Below, one piece after another: positions 10,976-22,545 of a stretch of 64,000 nt of DNA (positions within the stretch are counted from its first letter, which is position 1; each line of letters begins with the position of its first letter). Below the pieces are notes generated by a model. That model was given only the letters and a program-made list of their open reading frames with translations, had not been told where the DNA came from and ran no database searches. The DNA comes from Dugong dugon (Eukaryota > Chordata > Mammalia > Sirenia > Dugongidae). The DNA lies in assembly GCA_030035585.1 (NCBI GenBank), contig CM057469.1:17416501-17480500 (forward strand), read 5' to 3'. Made by a program: the position numbers and the translations under genes.

Positions 10976-11984
10976 TATAGGAGACTGTTGTCATTTGAGG
11001 GGTTATGTTCTGGAGCCTCCTAAAGATTCAGATTCAACTAATTTATGTTAGTACCCTTCTTTGTATCAAGTTCTGTTAGAGAGATTGGTGAATACTGCAG
11101 TGTGCTTGTAGGAAATGGAGAAGAGTTCAATTTGAGGATCAAACTCAAAAATATTAAATAGAGTTTAATGCTTATTACAATCTTATTCCTTGATGAGACT
11201 AATGGAACTAATTGGCAAGAGAAATGTGAGCAAAATTTCTTGTGCCAAAATATGTGCAGGTGAACCAAAAGGTTACTTCATGAAAGAGGTAAAAGAGTAA
11301 AAAAACAGCAACAACCACAAGGGATACATAAAATCCAAAATAGATCTACCACAGTGTTTTCATTTAAATAAGAAAATTTCAAACACAGTAGTTTCAAGTC
11401 CGAAGTTTAGTACCTGGAGCACTTTGTATGGGAGGTTGATGCAAGAATTCTGGGAGGTAAAGAGGATAACCTTCGGTTACACGGACACGATATATACTGT
11501 CTGCACAGGCTGGGAAAACTAACCATCCTTCCCAAGACATCAGATTCTACCTCAGTTTATCTCCCAGTACCATCCACCCTTTTGTCCTGATGTATCTCAC
11601 AAAAGATTTGAGGGAGTAGAACCAAAATTTACCTTAGCGGTTATGCTTCTTCAGTGAGTGACACCATATACTCATTTTGAAGCTATGAACTTCTGGCTTA
11701 GTTCAATGCTCAGTTCAAAGTTGTTTTTACTTCATTTTATTATTATTATTAATTTTTAGCTTAACATCCAACTGGTCTCAGTCGCACATCAATACATTTC
11801 TTTATTTTAAGAATGTTTTTCCTTTTCTCATTTTCTGTGTGACGACTTTTCCTCTTTTTACTCCTCCTCACTAAGCGTTACATCTTCAATAGCCTTTTAG
11901 TGAACAGATTTCCTCAAGGGTCCATTATTTTTTGTATCATGTTCTAGCTCTAATGAACTATTACATTATCCTTCCTTACCTGAC
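10976..11984. other. Unassigned DNA
   Basis: About 1 kb with no recognised repeat or gene. A short tattattatt run lies near 11740. No exon-like frame flanked by convincing splice sites was seen. Confidence 0.4.
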
Positions 11985-12215
11985 GAAAAGGTGCTGTACA
12001 GTATGATTCAACTAACACCTCCACTGTGCACTTCCATATTATAGCACTTATCATATTATATAGTGTTTGGTGGGTATAAATTGGATTCCTCAGCTAAGTT
12101 GTGAAAGCCTTGAGAGTATGTCTGTATTTATCATGATTCTTCAGCGCTTTACATGGTGCTTAGCACATGGCAGACATTTTATGCTTGTTGACTGAATGAA
12201 TGGATATATGAATTT
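11985..12215 (+). repeat. L2 3' end
   Basis: The ordered motifs atagcacttatcatattata, agttgtgaaagccttgagag, cagcgctttacatggtgctt, agcacatggcagaca and ttgactgaatgaatgg match the L2 3' terminus. Confidence 0.8.
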
Positions 12216-12254
12216 CAGAAACATTAAAGAGAAAGAAGGGGGGAAAATCTAATA

Positions 12255-12405
12255 ACAGCATTAGGCAACATTTTTAGCATGCTTATTATGTACCATAATA
12301 AGTGCTTTGTGTGTACTTACTCATGGAATCCACAACCACCCCATAAGTTATTTTTCAAATTTTATTTCGTAGATTAAAGACAAGTCAGAGTGGCTCGGAA
12401 ACTCA
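12255..12405 (-). repeat. MIR fragment, antisense
   Basis: The motifs agcatgcttattatgtacca, then aataagtgctttgtgtgtac and ccaccccataagttatt follow the antisense MIR order. Decayed. Confidence 0.55.
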
Positions 12406-12474
12406 GCTTTTAATTTGCTGGTAGGTGAAAATACATGTTTCAACAAAGAAGTAAGCCTTTTAGTTTCTTGGATC

Positions 12475-12682
12475 CACTATGGAGCCAGGCTACCTGGGTT
12501 CAAATCCTGGCTCTGATTCTAAGTAGCTATACAAGTTATTGGGCAAGTGTGCCTTAATTCATTCATCAAAAAGGGGGTGATAATGAAACCTGTCTTACAG
12601 GATTGTTGTGAACACGAAATACTTACGTGGTACCTGGCAAAAGTAAACATCCAGTAAATGTTAACTATTATTATTACTTTGT
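12475..12682 (+). repeat. MIR SINE
   Basis: Head-to-core motifs ctacctgggttcaaatcctg and gctctgattctaagtagcta, then acaggattgttgtgaacacg and the tail acatccagtaaatgttaact. Good MIR, missing only the extreme 5' end. Confidence 0.88.
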
Positions 12683-13013
12683 AAATGACCATTTTAACAC
12701 TTCTTCTTTCACATAATTAAATGTCTTGAATCTCAGACGTTTGGCCATCTTTTTTGTTTGCTTTGTGTATTTTCGTTTTTCAGATTGGAAGGCTTTAGGG
12801 GAGTATATTCTCTGTTAAGATTTAAAAGTTACTTAGACCCTAGAATGCCACTGTTGTTAATTTAGGGAAAATGAGAGGCCATTCTTGTTCTTGTTTCAGT
12901 GCTTTTTTGGAGTCATCAGAATGCTTTTCAATGTTTTTGAGATTTGAGAGTTGTAAGGATATCAGAAAGAGAATGACCTGACCAGTTCTTAAATAAAGAT
13001 CATTAGTAACAAG
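12683..13013. other. Unassigned DNA
   Basis: No recognised repeat or coding signal between the MIR and the next SINE. Confidence 0.4.
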
Positions 13014-13025
13014 TAGTATCAGTTT

Positions 13026-13235
13026 GGAGTCCCTGGGTGGCGCAAACAGTTAAGCATTCAGCCACTCACGGAAAGGTTGGCCGTTCGAATCTACCCAGAG
13101 GTGACTAGGAAGAAAGGCCTGGTGATCTAATTCTGAAAAATCAGCCACTGAAAACCCTGTGGAGCACAGTTCTACTCTGACACACATGATGTCCATGTTA
13201 GTTAGATCTGCTTGATGGCAGCTGGTTTTTTTGGT
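13026..13235 (+). mobile_element. AfroSINE with exact 12-bp target-site duplication
   Basis: The head ggagtccctgggtggcgcaa, a Pol III B-box-like gttcgaatct, a body with aggaagaaaggcctggtgat, and an RTE-like tail ending in gatggcagctggttttttt. The 12-bp repeat tagtatcagttt occurs at 13014-13025 and 13236-13247, giving precise ends. It belongs to the gtccctgggtgg head class, also seen at 24229 and 28577. Confidence 0.95.
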
Positions 13236-13247
13236 TAGTATCAGTTT

Positions 13248-14384
13248 ACTGGTTTTAAATTAGCCTTTGTTTGCTGGCCGGTATAGTGGATATGATGGTA
13301 CTTTCTCGCAGGGCTGTTGTGAGAGTGAAATGAGGTGACTTGGAGCCACTGTAATTACAAATTCTGCAGTGTTGGTACAAAACCATAATTTGCAGTAGAG
13401 GTGAAGTGACCTTGAAACAAAGGTATTTTGGTACTTTAATAGGTGAACTTCCAGGCATAGGGTCTATGAAAGAATCTCAATGAAATTTTACTTATAATAA
13501 CTACTCTTTAGAGATTCTCCAGTGAGCCTCCTAGTCGGCTCTTTCAGAGTCTTGGAAAAAGAGCTCCTTGTGTATCTAGAATGTGCATGTGCCCTTGACT
13601 GGCAGGCCAAGCAGAGAGGCACAAAACAGAGATTAAAGGTTACCTGTCATTTGCATTTGTATAATATGACCAGCTTTGGAGGACTGTGTTTCTCTCCATT
13701 GACAGGTGTGCATAATTCCCAGTGGCCGAGGAACAGGCACATATAGTTTTACAGTACATGGCACTGCGGGTATTGTTCCATTCAGGAAGGGATTTTTTCC
13801 TCTCTCAGGAAAATACAAAGGAAGGCGTACACCAGTTTGTTTAGAACGATGGTCACAGATGAGAAAGCTCCGATCCTGTAATTATGAAAGGGATTTCATG
13901 AACTTTTACCTGTCTGTGAAAGCTCACCATGCTGCTGCAGGTTGTTGAATTACCCTTCTCTCCTTCTATTTTATAGTCAAACAAGAAGGCTTTCCTTTTT
14001 AGTCACATTGATCAAGGTTTTTACTTAAATACAATTGTACACTTAATTTAGTTTTTGCATCCCCAAATAGCTTTTTTCCCCCTCATAGCCATATATGCAT
14101 ATATTTGGGGAGAGAGTTCCTACATCACTAGATTCTGCCTGGAAACTCACCAGTATAGTGGGCATGATGAAAAGGCTTTTTGTGAGGGTAACATAACTTA
14201 TGCAAAGTGCTAGTATAGTGCTTGGCAGATGGTTAAGTGTGTAATATGTGAGTATCTTTTATTAGTGTTAATGATATTTAGGAACATGGGGTAAGTAATC
14301 ATATTAAGTGATAAAAGCAAATTACAGAACCTATCTCGAGTCTTGAAAAATAAAATTGTACATTTTCTTTTACATATTGTTTTA
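13248..14384. other. Unassigned DNA with a possible conserved block
   Basis: Contains MIR-like scraps near 13280-13340 and 14150-14240. The block 13510-13960 has higher GC than its surroundings and no recognised repeat. It includes an acceptor-like tctctccattgacag ending near 13705, followed by an open frame to 13948. The frame has no family resemblance, and an overlapping frame exists on the other strand, so no gene is called. Confidence 0.4.
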
Positions 14385-14389
14385 ATAAG

Positions 14390-14565
14390 GAGCGGTGGTT
14401 AAAGCGTTTGACGGCTAACAGAAGGGTTGGCAGTTTGAAACCACCAGCGGCTCTGCAGGAGAAAGATATGGCAGTCTGCTTTCGTGAAGATTTACAGCCT
14501 TGGAAACCCTGTGGGGTCACCATGAGTTGGAATTGACTCAATGGCAGTGGGTTGTTTTGGGTATT
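14390..14565 (+). mobile_element. AfroSINE, 5'-worn
   Basis: The motifs ggagcggtggttaaagcg, tggcagtttgaaaccaccag, tggcagtctgctttcgtgaa, ccttggaaaccctgtggggt and the tail tgagttggaattgactcaat are all present. The segment with the usual tctgctctgtcctata string before the tail is deleted. Confidence 0.88.
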
Positions 14566-15125
14566 GACTTAATAGTTGTTGTCTCTGGGTGATTGGTTGA
14601 TGGGATTATTTCGGGGTTTTTTTCCCCATTATTTTTCTTTTTTTTACTACAAACATAACTAATCTGAATGACAGTTTTTGTATTTAAAGGAGGCTATTGA
14701 AAAGCTTCATAACTGCCTGTAGAAAACAAGAAATTAAAATAATGTTTAACTTTTTTCACTTAGAGGATAATTGATGATACCTTTGCTTTGTAGGATATGG
14801 TGACATTTGTTGCTTGAGGTACTGATGATATTAGTGGAAGAATGCAGAATTACAAGGTGACTACTCATCACAAACTCCCTCCACCAAAGGCGTTTTGATT
14901 TTTTTTTGAAATTTCTGAATGAGGTTTTTTATCTATTTGTTAGATAATCTGCCAATAGGTAATGTTAGATGATCTGCCAATCAAATTTTCATTTCTCATG
15001 TATTCTCTTTTGGGTTATAATAAGAAGGTAACATCCTGGCTGATCCAGTGATGATAAAATAGCCAGCAGATTTTAATATAAGAAAATACGAAGTAGTAAT
15101 CACTCTCTTCATGTCGACCTGTTCA
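14566..15125. other. Unassigned DNA
   Basis: Contains a short direct repeat (gataatctgccaataggt and gatgatctgccaatcaaa near 14943 and 14969) and nothing else recognised. Confidence 0.4.
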
Positions 15126-15792
15126 ATATAAAGAAAACAACAATGCTCACTACTGGTCCAGTAAGCAGCATGATGATAAATGGAGAAAATATGGAAGTTG
15201 TCAAAGATTTCATTTTACTTGGATCCATAATCAGCAGTAGATGGGAGCAGCAGTAATGAAATCAAACTACGTATTGCATTGGGAAAATCTGCTGCAAAAG
15301 ACCTCTTTAAAGTATTAAAAAGCAAAGATGTCGCTTTGAGGACTAAGGTTTGCCTGACCCAAGCCATGGCATTTTCATTTGTCTCATATGCCTGCGAAAG
15401 CTGAACAGTGAATAAGGAAGACCAAAGAAGAATTGATGCCTTTGAATTATGGTGTTGGTGGAGAATACTGAATATACCATGGACTGCCAGAAGAACAAAT
15501 AAATCTGGTCTTGGAAGAAGTACAGGCAGAATGCTCCTTAGAAGCGAAGATGATGAGACTCTGTCTCATGTACTTGGAGGGACCAGTCCCTGGAGGACAT
15601 CATGCTTGGTAAAGTAGAGGGTCAGTGAAAGAGAGGAAGACTCTCAATGAGACGGATTGACACAGTGGCTGCAAGAATGGGCTCAAGCATAGCAACAATT
15701 ATGAGGATGGCACAGGACTGGGCAGTGGTTTGCTCTGTGGTACATAGGGTTGCTGTGAGTCAGAACTGACTGGCACCTAACAACGACAACAT
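15126..15792 (+). mobile_element. RTE (BovB-like) 3' fragment
   Basis: 5'-truncated. Aligns by eye with the distal part of the RTE copies at 24613, 47762 and 50497: ataaagaaaacaacaatgct, aggactaaggtttgcctgac, atggtgttggtggagaata, ccatggactgccagaagaac, and the end ctgactggcacctaacaacg. It encodes only the C-terminal part of the RTE protein, with stops. Confidence 0.92.
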
Positions 15793-15921
15793 GTATTGAG
15801 GCAGTGATACAAAATCAATTTTAAGAGTCCTCCTAGCACTCTGGCTGCCTCATGTGTGGTCAGTGTAAATTTGTGTGGTATATACATTTTTCAGATGTTT
15901 ATTGGATGCCCTGAGTGACCT

Positions 15922-16312
15922 AGACCATTGTTTCCTAACTTAATGGAATTTACCAGAGGTCAGATTACCTGATAGGAGCCCTGGTGGTACAGTGGTTAAG
16001 CGCTCTGCTGGTAACTGAGAGGTCGGCAGTTCGAACCCACCAGCAGCTCCATGGGAGAAAGATGTGGCAGTCTGCTTCTGTAAAGATTACAGCTTTGGAA
16101 ACCCAGTGGGGCAGTTCTGCTCTGTCCTATAGGATCACTATGAGTTGGAATCGACTCAGTGGCAAGGGGTTTGGTTTTTTGGTTTAAGATTACCTGCCTC
16201 AGCCAGGCCTATTGCATCAGAATCTCCAGGGTAGGAGCCTGGAAATCTGTGTGTCTGAGAAGCACCCCAGGGTGATTCTTAAAAGCAGGAAAATTTGAGA
16301 AATGCTGAATTT
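15922..16312. repeat. MER5-like fragment split by an AfroSINE
   Basis: The left part has accattgtttcctaactta. The right part (16198-16312) has ggcctattgcatcagaatct and ttgagaaatgctgaattta, in the style of a decayed hAT MITE of the MER5 group. The SINE at 15972-16186 divides it. Confidence 0.5.
15972..16186 (+). mobile_element. AfroSINE with exact 10-bp target-site duplication
   Basis: The head gagccctggtggtacagtgg, an A-box region with ttaagcgctctgctggtaac, the B-box-like agttcgaacccaccag, a middle with gcagttctgctctgtcctat and the RTE-like tail gagttggaatcgactcagtg, ending in a T/G-rich run. The direct repeat agattacctg is found at 15962-15971 and 16187-16196. This is the best-preserved example of the gagccctggtgg head class. 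Confidence 0.96.
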
Positions 16313-16507
16313 AGACCATGGTTATCGGTCAGATAAGTTTTATAAACCTTCTATAATCTCCCCCGTGGAGGTTCATAATGAACATTAGCTTATTAAAGGT
16401 TATGTAAAAATTTCTCTAAGGAAAGTTATTTTATCTGTGTTTAACCCAGCATTTTCCAATTTATTGAAAGAACATTTTGTTGAGGCATATCATTTAACTT
16501 CTCATAA

Positions 16508-16660
16508 ATCTGTTGCCGTCGAGTTGATTCCGACTCATAGCGACCCTATAGGACAGGATAGAACTGCCCCATAGAGTTTCCAAGGGGCAGCTGGTGGATT
16601 CAAACTGCTGACGTTTTGATTAGCAGCCAGTCTTTTAACCACTGCACCACCAGGTCTCCT
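16508..16660 (-). mobile_element. AfroSINE, short variant
   Basis: Antisense. The tail ctgttgccgtcgagttgatt leads, then agaactgccccatagagttt, ggcagctggtggattcaaac and the head complement (aaccactgcaccaccaggtc). It lacks about 50 bp of middle sequence, as at 5042. Confidence 0.93.
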
Positions 16661-17155
16661 AACTTTTCATACTATAGCATTATCTCACAACTGTTTTTAT
16701 AAATAAAATTTAGACAGATGTTTCCCAGTTATCATTCCAGAGGGATATTTCACCATTCTGAAAATGTTACCACTGAAAGACATAATGATTTACAGCTTGA
16801 CTCAACATATTTAGGCCTTAACTGTCTATCAGTTCCCTCTGTGAAAGAGTTCTTTTGTTGTTTGTTTTCACTCCACAGCTTATTTATTTGTTTATAATCA
16901 GTTAATAGTGGGAGCTATTCATTTTTAGTGATTTCTCTAGATTATTTTAATTATTTTAGTCTCAAATTTGTAGACTTACTATAATCTTTTTATATACCAA
17001 TGAAACATAAAGATGATTTTCAAATGTGAGAGCAAAATAAACAAAGAACATTGCTTTTTGTGGTTGAAGAAATAGGAGTGAGTCAGGGCCTTCAGAATAT
17101 TCTGTGATTAATAGAAATGAAGCACAATTTGATGTCTGTGAAGCAGAAAATGCTA
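16661..17155. other. Unassigned AT-rich DNA
   Basis: No recognised repeat or coding signal. Confidence 0.4.
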
Positions 17156-17157
17156 GG

Positions 17158-17272
17158 TGTTTTCTAGAGCTGTACCAAGTGGCTATTTAAATTTAAATTA
17201 ATTTAAATAAAATAAAAATTGATACTTGAATCACACTAGCCACTTTTCAAGTGTCCAGTGGCCTCAGATGGT
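17158..17272. repeat. Decayed DNA-transposon-like fragment
   Basis: The ending actagccacttttcaagtgt and the palindromic atttaaatttaaattaattt resemble the family better seen at 39018 and 55040, whose hallmark is a tagccacatgtggct-type segment near a tgtccaat end. Name not assignable by eye. Confidence 0.4.
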
Positions 17273-17314
17273 TAGGGTCCAAAGACCAGGTTGCTATGAG
17301 AAAATCAGCAGTAT

Positions 17315-17442
17315 AGAAAATGGAGGGTGATGACATCCGATCACAAAATGGAGGATGACTATATCATTACATAATTGCTGAGTTACATCAATACATAACT
17401 GACAAACCACTGAGAATCATGGTCCAGCCAAGTTGACACATA
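17315..17442 (-). repeat. Fragment of the MaLR-like LTR
   Basis: The motifs gacatccgatcacaaaatgg, actgagaatcatggtccagc and aagttgacacataacc parallel 44339-44405 of the solo LTR. Only about 125 bp of the LTR 5' half survives. Confidence 0.65.
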
Positions 17443-18454
17443 ACCGTAACCCTCACAGCCAGTGTTAATATCTGACACCTTGACGTTTGTTACTGCCGGA
17501 CGTACATGGTTAATGTGCAAAATAGTTGGATAGTAGATTTCTTAATATTGTCGTAAATGTGAAATGTCAGATGACAAGATAGTCAATAAGTGAGGAGTGG
17601 GTATATTTAATAGGAAATAGAAATAAAAGGAAAGTTAGACGGAAAATGTTAATCATGTAAATAATTTTAATTTCAGTGATTTATAGGTATTTCATGTAAC
17701 ATCTTTAGACATAATTTCTTGCATATATATGGGCTAGTAAATATGTAAATATTTTACCCTAGTTATTGAAGAATTTAATAAATGGATTGTTTTGTGCCTG
17801 GGTAATGTTAATGGTCTGTAGCAGAGAATTTCACTAGCTATTGTAGACTAGATTTTTTCAGATTTATTTGTAGCAGGATTCATGAAAATATATTTTACAT
17901 CTTTAAGTAGTACAAAAATACATATAACTGAAACCCACAACTAATACTTTACTGCATGTGGTCCAGTGTGTGTGCTATTCAATTGATTTCTAATTCCTGG
18001 TTTAGTTCGCTTAGAAAAATGCTGATAATACTCTAATAAATTGGTTCTGCAGTCCACTAATGGGTTGCAGCTGGCTATATGAAAACTCTTTTGTAGACAA
18101 ATCTCCAGCACAGAGGTCAAAGTTCAGCAGTTGCTAATGGACGGACCCTGCCTTCTTCCATCTACATGGGAGACTGATGTTCCTCCTCAAAGCCACTGTT
18201 GGCCATATAATTGCAGGTCTGCCTCTAGTAGTAAACGCATGAACTCACACCCCTTTTTTAGATCCTCTGGCCATTACTTTCTGACCCTGCTTAACTCCTG
18301 TCTCTTAAAGCCTTGACAGTTGTATAAGGTTTACCCAGTCTCCTGTGACTGGATGTTTATTGTGATCCCAGGGAAAAGCCACACAGGGGAATTCTGCTCA
18401 CAGAGAGTCCTCAGTCTGGCTACTACCACTATTTCCTCCATCATTTTTTTTTTT
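17443..18454. other. Unassigned DNA
   Basis: About 1 kb. Around 18060-18420 the GC content rises and the 61-residue frame at 18131-18316 appears, but it matches no family I recognise and lacks convincing splice context. Confidence 0.4.
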
Positions 18455-19460
18455 TTTCATGTTTTTAAAATTGAGATAAAATTCAAATAATATAAAATTC
18501 AGCATTTTAAATTGTATAATTGAGTGGTTTTTAGTATATTCACAATGTTATATGACTGTCATTCCTATCTAATTTCAGAACATTTCCATCACTCCAAAAA
18601 CAACCTTATATCCCCTACTTTCCTCTTCCCCGCATCCCGTGGCAACCACTAATTTACCTTCTGTTTCTGTGGATTTGACTTTTCTGGACATTTCATATAA
18701 CTGAATGGTATAATATGTGGTCTTTTGTGACTGGCTTCTCTCACTTAGCATAATGTTTTGAAGGTTCAACCATGTTGTAGCATGTATCAGTACTTTATTG
18801 CTTTTTATGGCTAAATATTTCATTGTATGCTTTAGTTTATTGATTGATCAGTTTATTATTAAATCCATCCTAGTGGGTATAAAGTGGTGTCTCATTATGG
18901 TTTTGATTTGCGTTTTCCTAATGACTAAAGATGTTGAGCATCTTTTTCATGTGCTTATTGGCCATTTGTGTATCTTCTTTGGAGAAATGTCAATTCACAT
19001 CCTTTGTCCATTTTTTAATTGGGTTATTTGTATTTTTTTTGGTTGAGTTGTAAGAATTTTTTAATATATTCTGGATACTAGACTCATATATGAGTTGCAG
19101 ATATTTTCTCCCATTCTGTGGGATGTCCATTAACCTTGATAAGGTCCTTTGATGTACAAGTTTTAAATTTTGTTGAAGTTTGATTTACATATTTTTCCTT
19201 TTGTTTGTGCTTTTGGTGTCATATTTAAGAAACTGTTGCCTAATCCAATGTCCAAAAGCATTATACCTATATTTTCCTCTAAGAGTTTTATAGTTTTAAC
19301 TCTTACATGTAGGTCTTTGGTTCATTTTGAGTTAATTTTTGTATATGGTATGAGGTAGGGGTCTAAATTTATTCTTTTATGTGTGGATATCCAGTTGTCC
19401 CAGTACCATTTGTTGAAAAGACCATTCTTTTTGCCCATTCCCTCAGTTTTGAGACCTACC
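18455..19460 (-). repeat. Antisense L1 (old L1M), 3' half
   Basis: A continuous 1-kb antisense L1: aaaattgagataaaattcaa, tggcaaccactaatttacct, cataatgttttgaaggttca, then the ORF2 C-terminal region with ggccatttgtgtatcttctt and ccagttgtcccagtaccatt. The plus-strand frames at 18798-19046 and 19170-19358 are antisense shadows. No coding capacity remains. Confidence 0.9.
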
Positions 19461-19534
19461 TACACTTCTGTATGTAGGAAGGAAAATGAGAATTATTTGT
19501 AGATTTACCCATTGATACAGTAACATTGGGTCTG

Positions 19535-19605
19535 CTAATTTTTATTTTATTAACAATTTTATTGAAGTACCATTTACATAGCATAAAATTCACCTGTTTT
19601 ATTCA
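19535..19605 (-). repeat. L1 3'-end scrap, antisense
   Basis: The motifs aacaattttattgaagtacc and atttacatagcataaaattc recapitulate the antisense L1 3'UTR start seen at 18470 and 49665. Confidence 0.7.
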
Positions 19606-20785
19606 GTGAGGAATGAGAGGGAAAAGACAGTTAAGGAAGGAGGCAGACCCCATTCTAAAATACTTTGTTGAACACCAAAGGCCGTAATTGTAGGTACACT
19701 TTTTAGCATTTGTCTCAGGAGACAAAAAGTACTTCTGTTCTAAAACAATGTGGTATATCCTTTGCCTCCTGGGAATTTCTGGATGGCTTGCAAGGTTAAG
19801 ATAGAAGACAGAGCTTCTAGGCAGGTAGATAAAGGAAAGTCCAGGGAAACTCTTGAGTTGTTAGCCTATGCTAGGACAGTAATTTTTCTGGGTCTGAGTT
19901 AACTGTATTTTCCAGTATCTTGCCCCAGCTGTCTCTCATCATTCGCCCATATACACACGGTGCTTATAAAGCCCTCTTGATGGTTGAAAACCCATTTACT
20001 ATGTGTGGTTTTGTAATAGAGTTCTGATCATGTGATATATTTGCAGGAAGAAAGATATAAATAAGCGACAGTATTTCACTAAGTAGATTTTATTTTCCTG
20101 TTGTTGACATCGTTTATATTTGGCAAATGGGAGTTGGATCTTTTATAGAAAAATTTCCTCTGAACTTTTGCCAGAGTCAGTTTACTGTCATTTCTAGTTA
20201 AAAAGCTTTTCATTTTTCAAACTTAACATGCAATTCCTTTTTTTGCATAGCAGATGGGAAAGATCAGTGAGCTGCTATAGACAATTACAGGGCTCCCCCG
20301 CCCCCCTATTTGATCTTTGATCTTAAGACAGCCTTTAACCCTGTAATAATTTCCCAAGAGATTTGAAGAAATATTTTGTAAAACAAAATTATGGGGAATA
20401 TGAATATGTAATTGATGCTCTCAAAGCATTCTGTCAAACATGAAGTAAATGTTTTTAAGAAATCATTATCAGCTGTTATGTGTTTTTTATTAGGCTGAAT
20501 TCTCAGTGTAGTTTATGTATAAATGCATTATTGCAATCTAGTTTTGAAATTATTGCTAGAGAAATAATGAGATTTTTCTTGATGCTGTGTAGTAGTTGAA
20601 AAAAATCACATTACTGAACTGCTCAAATCCTCTAATAGGTTTTAAAATGAAAAATTATATCAGAATATTTTAGTTTGGCATTTGTAGTGTTCCTTCTAAG
20701 CTTTCTTTTCAATAACTTTAAATTCGGTTTCACAATCTTTTAGCAGATTCAGGCATTAATAAAAAGAAGATTGGGCTGTGGAAAG
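19606..20785. other. Unassigned DNA
   Basis: No gene or repeat recognised. A short C-rich stretch (ctcccccgcccccc) lies near 20290. Confidence 0.4.
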
Positions 20786-20789
20786 AGCA

Positions 20790-22545
20790 TTTCTTCTACC
20801 TTTAAACAACACAAACTTGGACAATTGTAAGTTTCTGATTTCTTTGAACCTATCAGAGAATTGAGATTACAGGGCAACCTACTAGCTGAGGTCTAAGGAG
20901 AGACAGGGGCCTGCAGGGAGAGACATGAGCACTTGCTTACCTGGGGAAGACACACCTGGACACTGGTAAGAGTTCAGCCAGAATAGTTAACCAAATTGAT
21001 GGATGCTGAATATGGGATGTTAAGAGTATGTGAAGTTACTGAAGTCTGCAGATATAGGGGGAGTTCTTAGCCACTTACAGGCTTTTTCTCCATGAACTCT
21101 ACCAGGTATTCACAAAAACACAGATAAGATTCCTGAGATAGTGCCTCTTGGAAGAGAATTGCAGCTGCTGTGGATGGGGCGTGAAACTTTGCCAGGACTC
21201 TTCTTCCATCTCCCCATTGAATGAAAGCATTAGTCTGCAGGGCGGAAGGACAAAAAATACTATTACCTTTATGGTGCTGGTGAAAACCTATTACACCTGG
21301 GGAAAAGAACAGAAACAAATCCTCTACCCGTGGGGGAGCATGTTGGACTCAGAACTATAGCTTGGGAAAGAGCAGGAACACTGAAAAGATCACATCCCTG
21401 AGACTTAGGAGACAGTGCCTGCCTAAAAATGATGCTTAATCAGAAGAAGAGAAAATCCTTCTTCCTGCCTCTTACCACCAGAGAAATAAAATGAATAATA
21501 GGTAATGATGGAATACTACTGGGAGAGTAGCAAGAATATACAGACAGACCTTCTCTGTGGCCCAGTGCAAAGGGAAGACCTAAGGCTAAGAGCACAGCAG
21601 ATGCTGAGGAGAACCCTCTAGCAAACTAGACTTCACTCAGGACACAAGTTACCACTAGAAGAATTTTAAGCCGGTGATGCACTGAGGGTAACCATATTCG
21701 TAACAAGCCTCAAACCTAGCCCAGTTTCTGACTAAATTAACTACCCCCTTACAGATAGCAGAAGAAAAGGTATGCTCATTTCCAGGCATAAAAAACTATT
21801 ACCTCAGTTTCTGTTCTGCTTTATAAGATGTCCAGCTTTCAACAAAAAATTAAGAGGCATACAAAAAGGCACGGAAAAAACAACACACTGTCAAGAGAGG
21901 AAGCATTCAAGAGAATCTAATTCAGAGATGACATAGATTGGAATTATTTGAGGAAATTTGAAACAACTGATTACTGTGTTAAAAACTAGTGAAAAAAATG
22001 AAAGGCATGATGGATCAGATGGGATATATTAGCAGAAAGGTATAAACTACAAGAAAGAATTAATTAGAAATACTAGATGTTAAAAAAAAAGTAAGAGAAA
22101 TGAAGAATGCCTTTGATGGGCTTATCAGCAGACCTGATATAGCCGAGAAAAGAATCAGTGAACTTTAGAATAGGCTAATACAAATTACTAAGAAAGAAAA
22201 AAGAATAGAAAAAACTAGAACAGAGTATCCAAGAGCTATGGGATAATATCAGTCTAACATAAGCATAATTGGAAAACTGTAAGTACTTAAAAAATGAAAA
22301 ACTGGGAAGGGTAAAAGTATATATAGAGAAAACATATCAAGGGCTGCCACGGGTTAGAGGTCAGGAAGGCTTGACCCAAGGGGCAGTATGAGGGTTTTCT
22401 GAGGTATGTAGTCATTCTGTATCACGACTGGTGGTGGGTAGTTGGGTACATGATTCTATGCATTTATCAAAACCTAGAGAAATGTACACCTCAAAGAGTG
22501 AATTTTACTCTATGTAAATTAAAAAGAATATGGGAAATCAAAATG
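20790..22545 (+). repeat. HAL1/L1M-type LINE remnant
   Basis: The middle contains gatgtccagctttcaacaaa followed by aattaagaggcata, a recognisable HAL1 motif. After it comes an ORF1-like, coiled-coil-coding stretch rich in GAA/AAA/ATG codons (cagacctgatatagccgaga, aagaatcagtgaactttaga). The 3' end (22430-22545) has a L1-like gtgggtagttgggtacatga and aatgtacacctcaaagag. All frames are heavily interrupted. Boundaries are approximate. Confidence 0.65.

Noticed and set aside
13083..13092. tRNA gene suggested by B-box-like gttcgaatct
   Set aside because: It belongs to an AfroSINE. The flanking sequence does not fold as a complete tRNA, and the same context repeats throughout the window.
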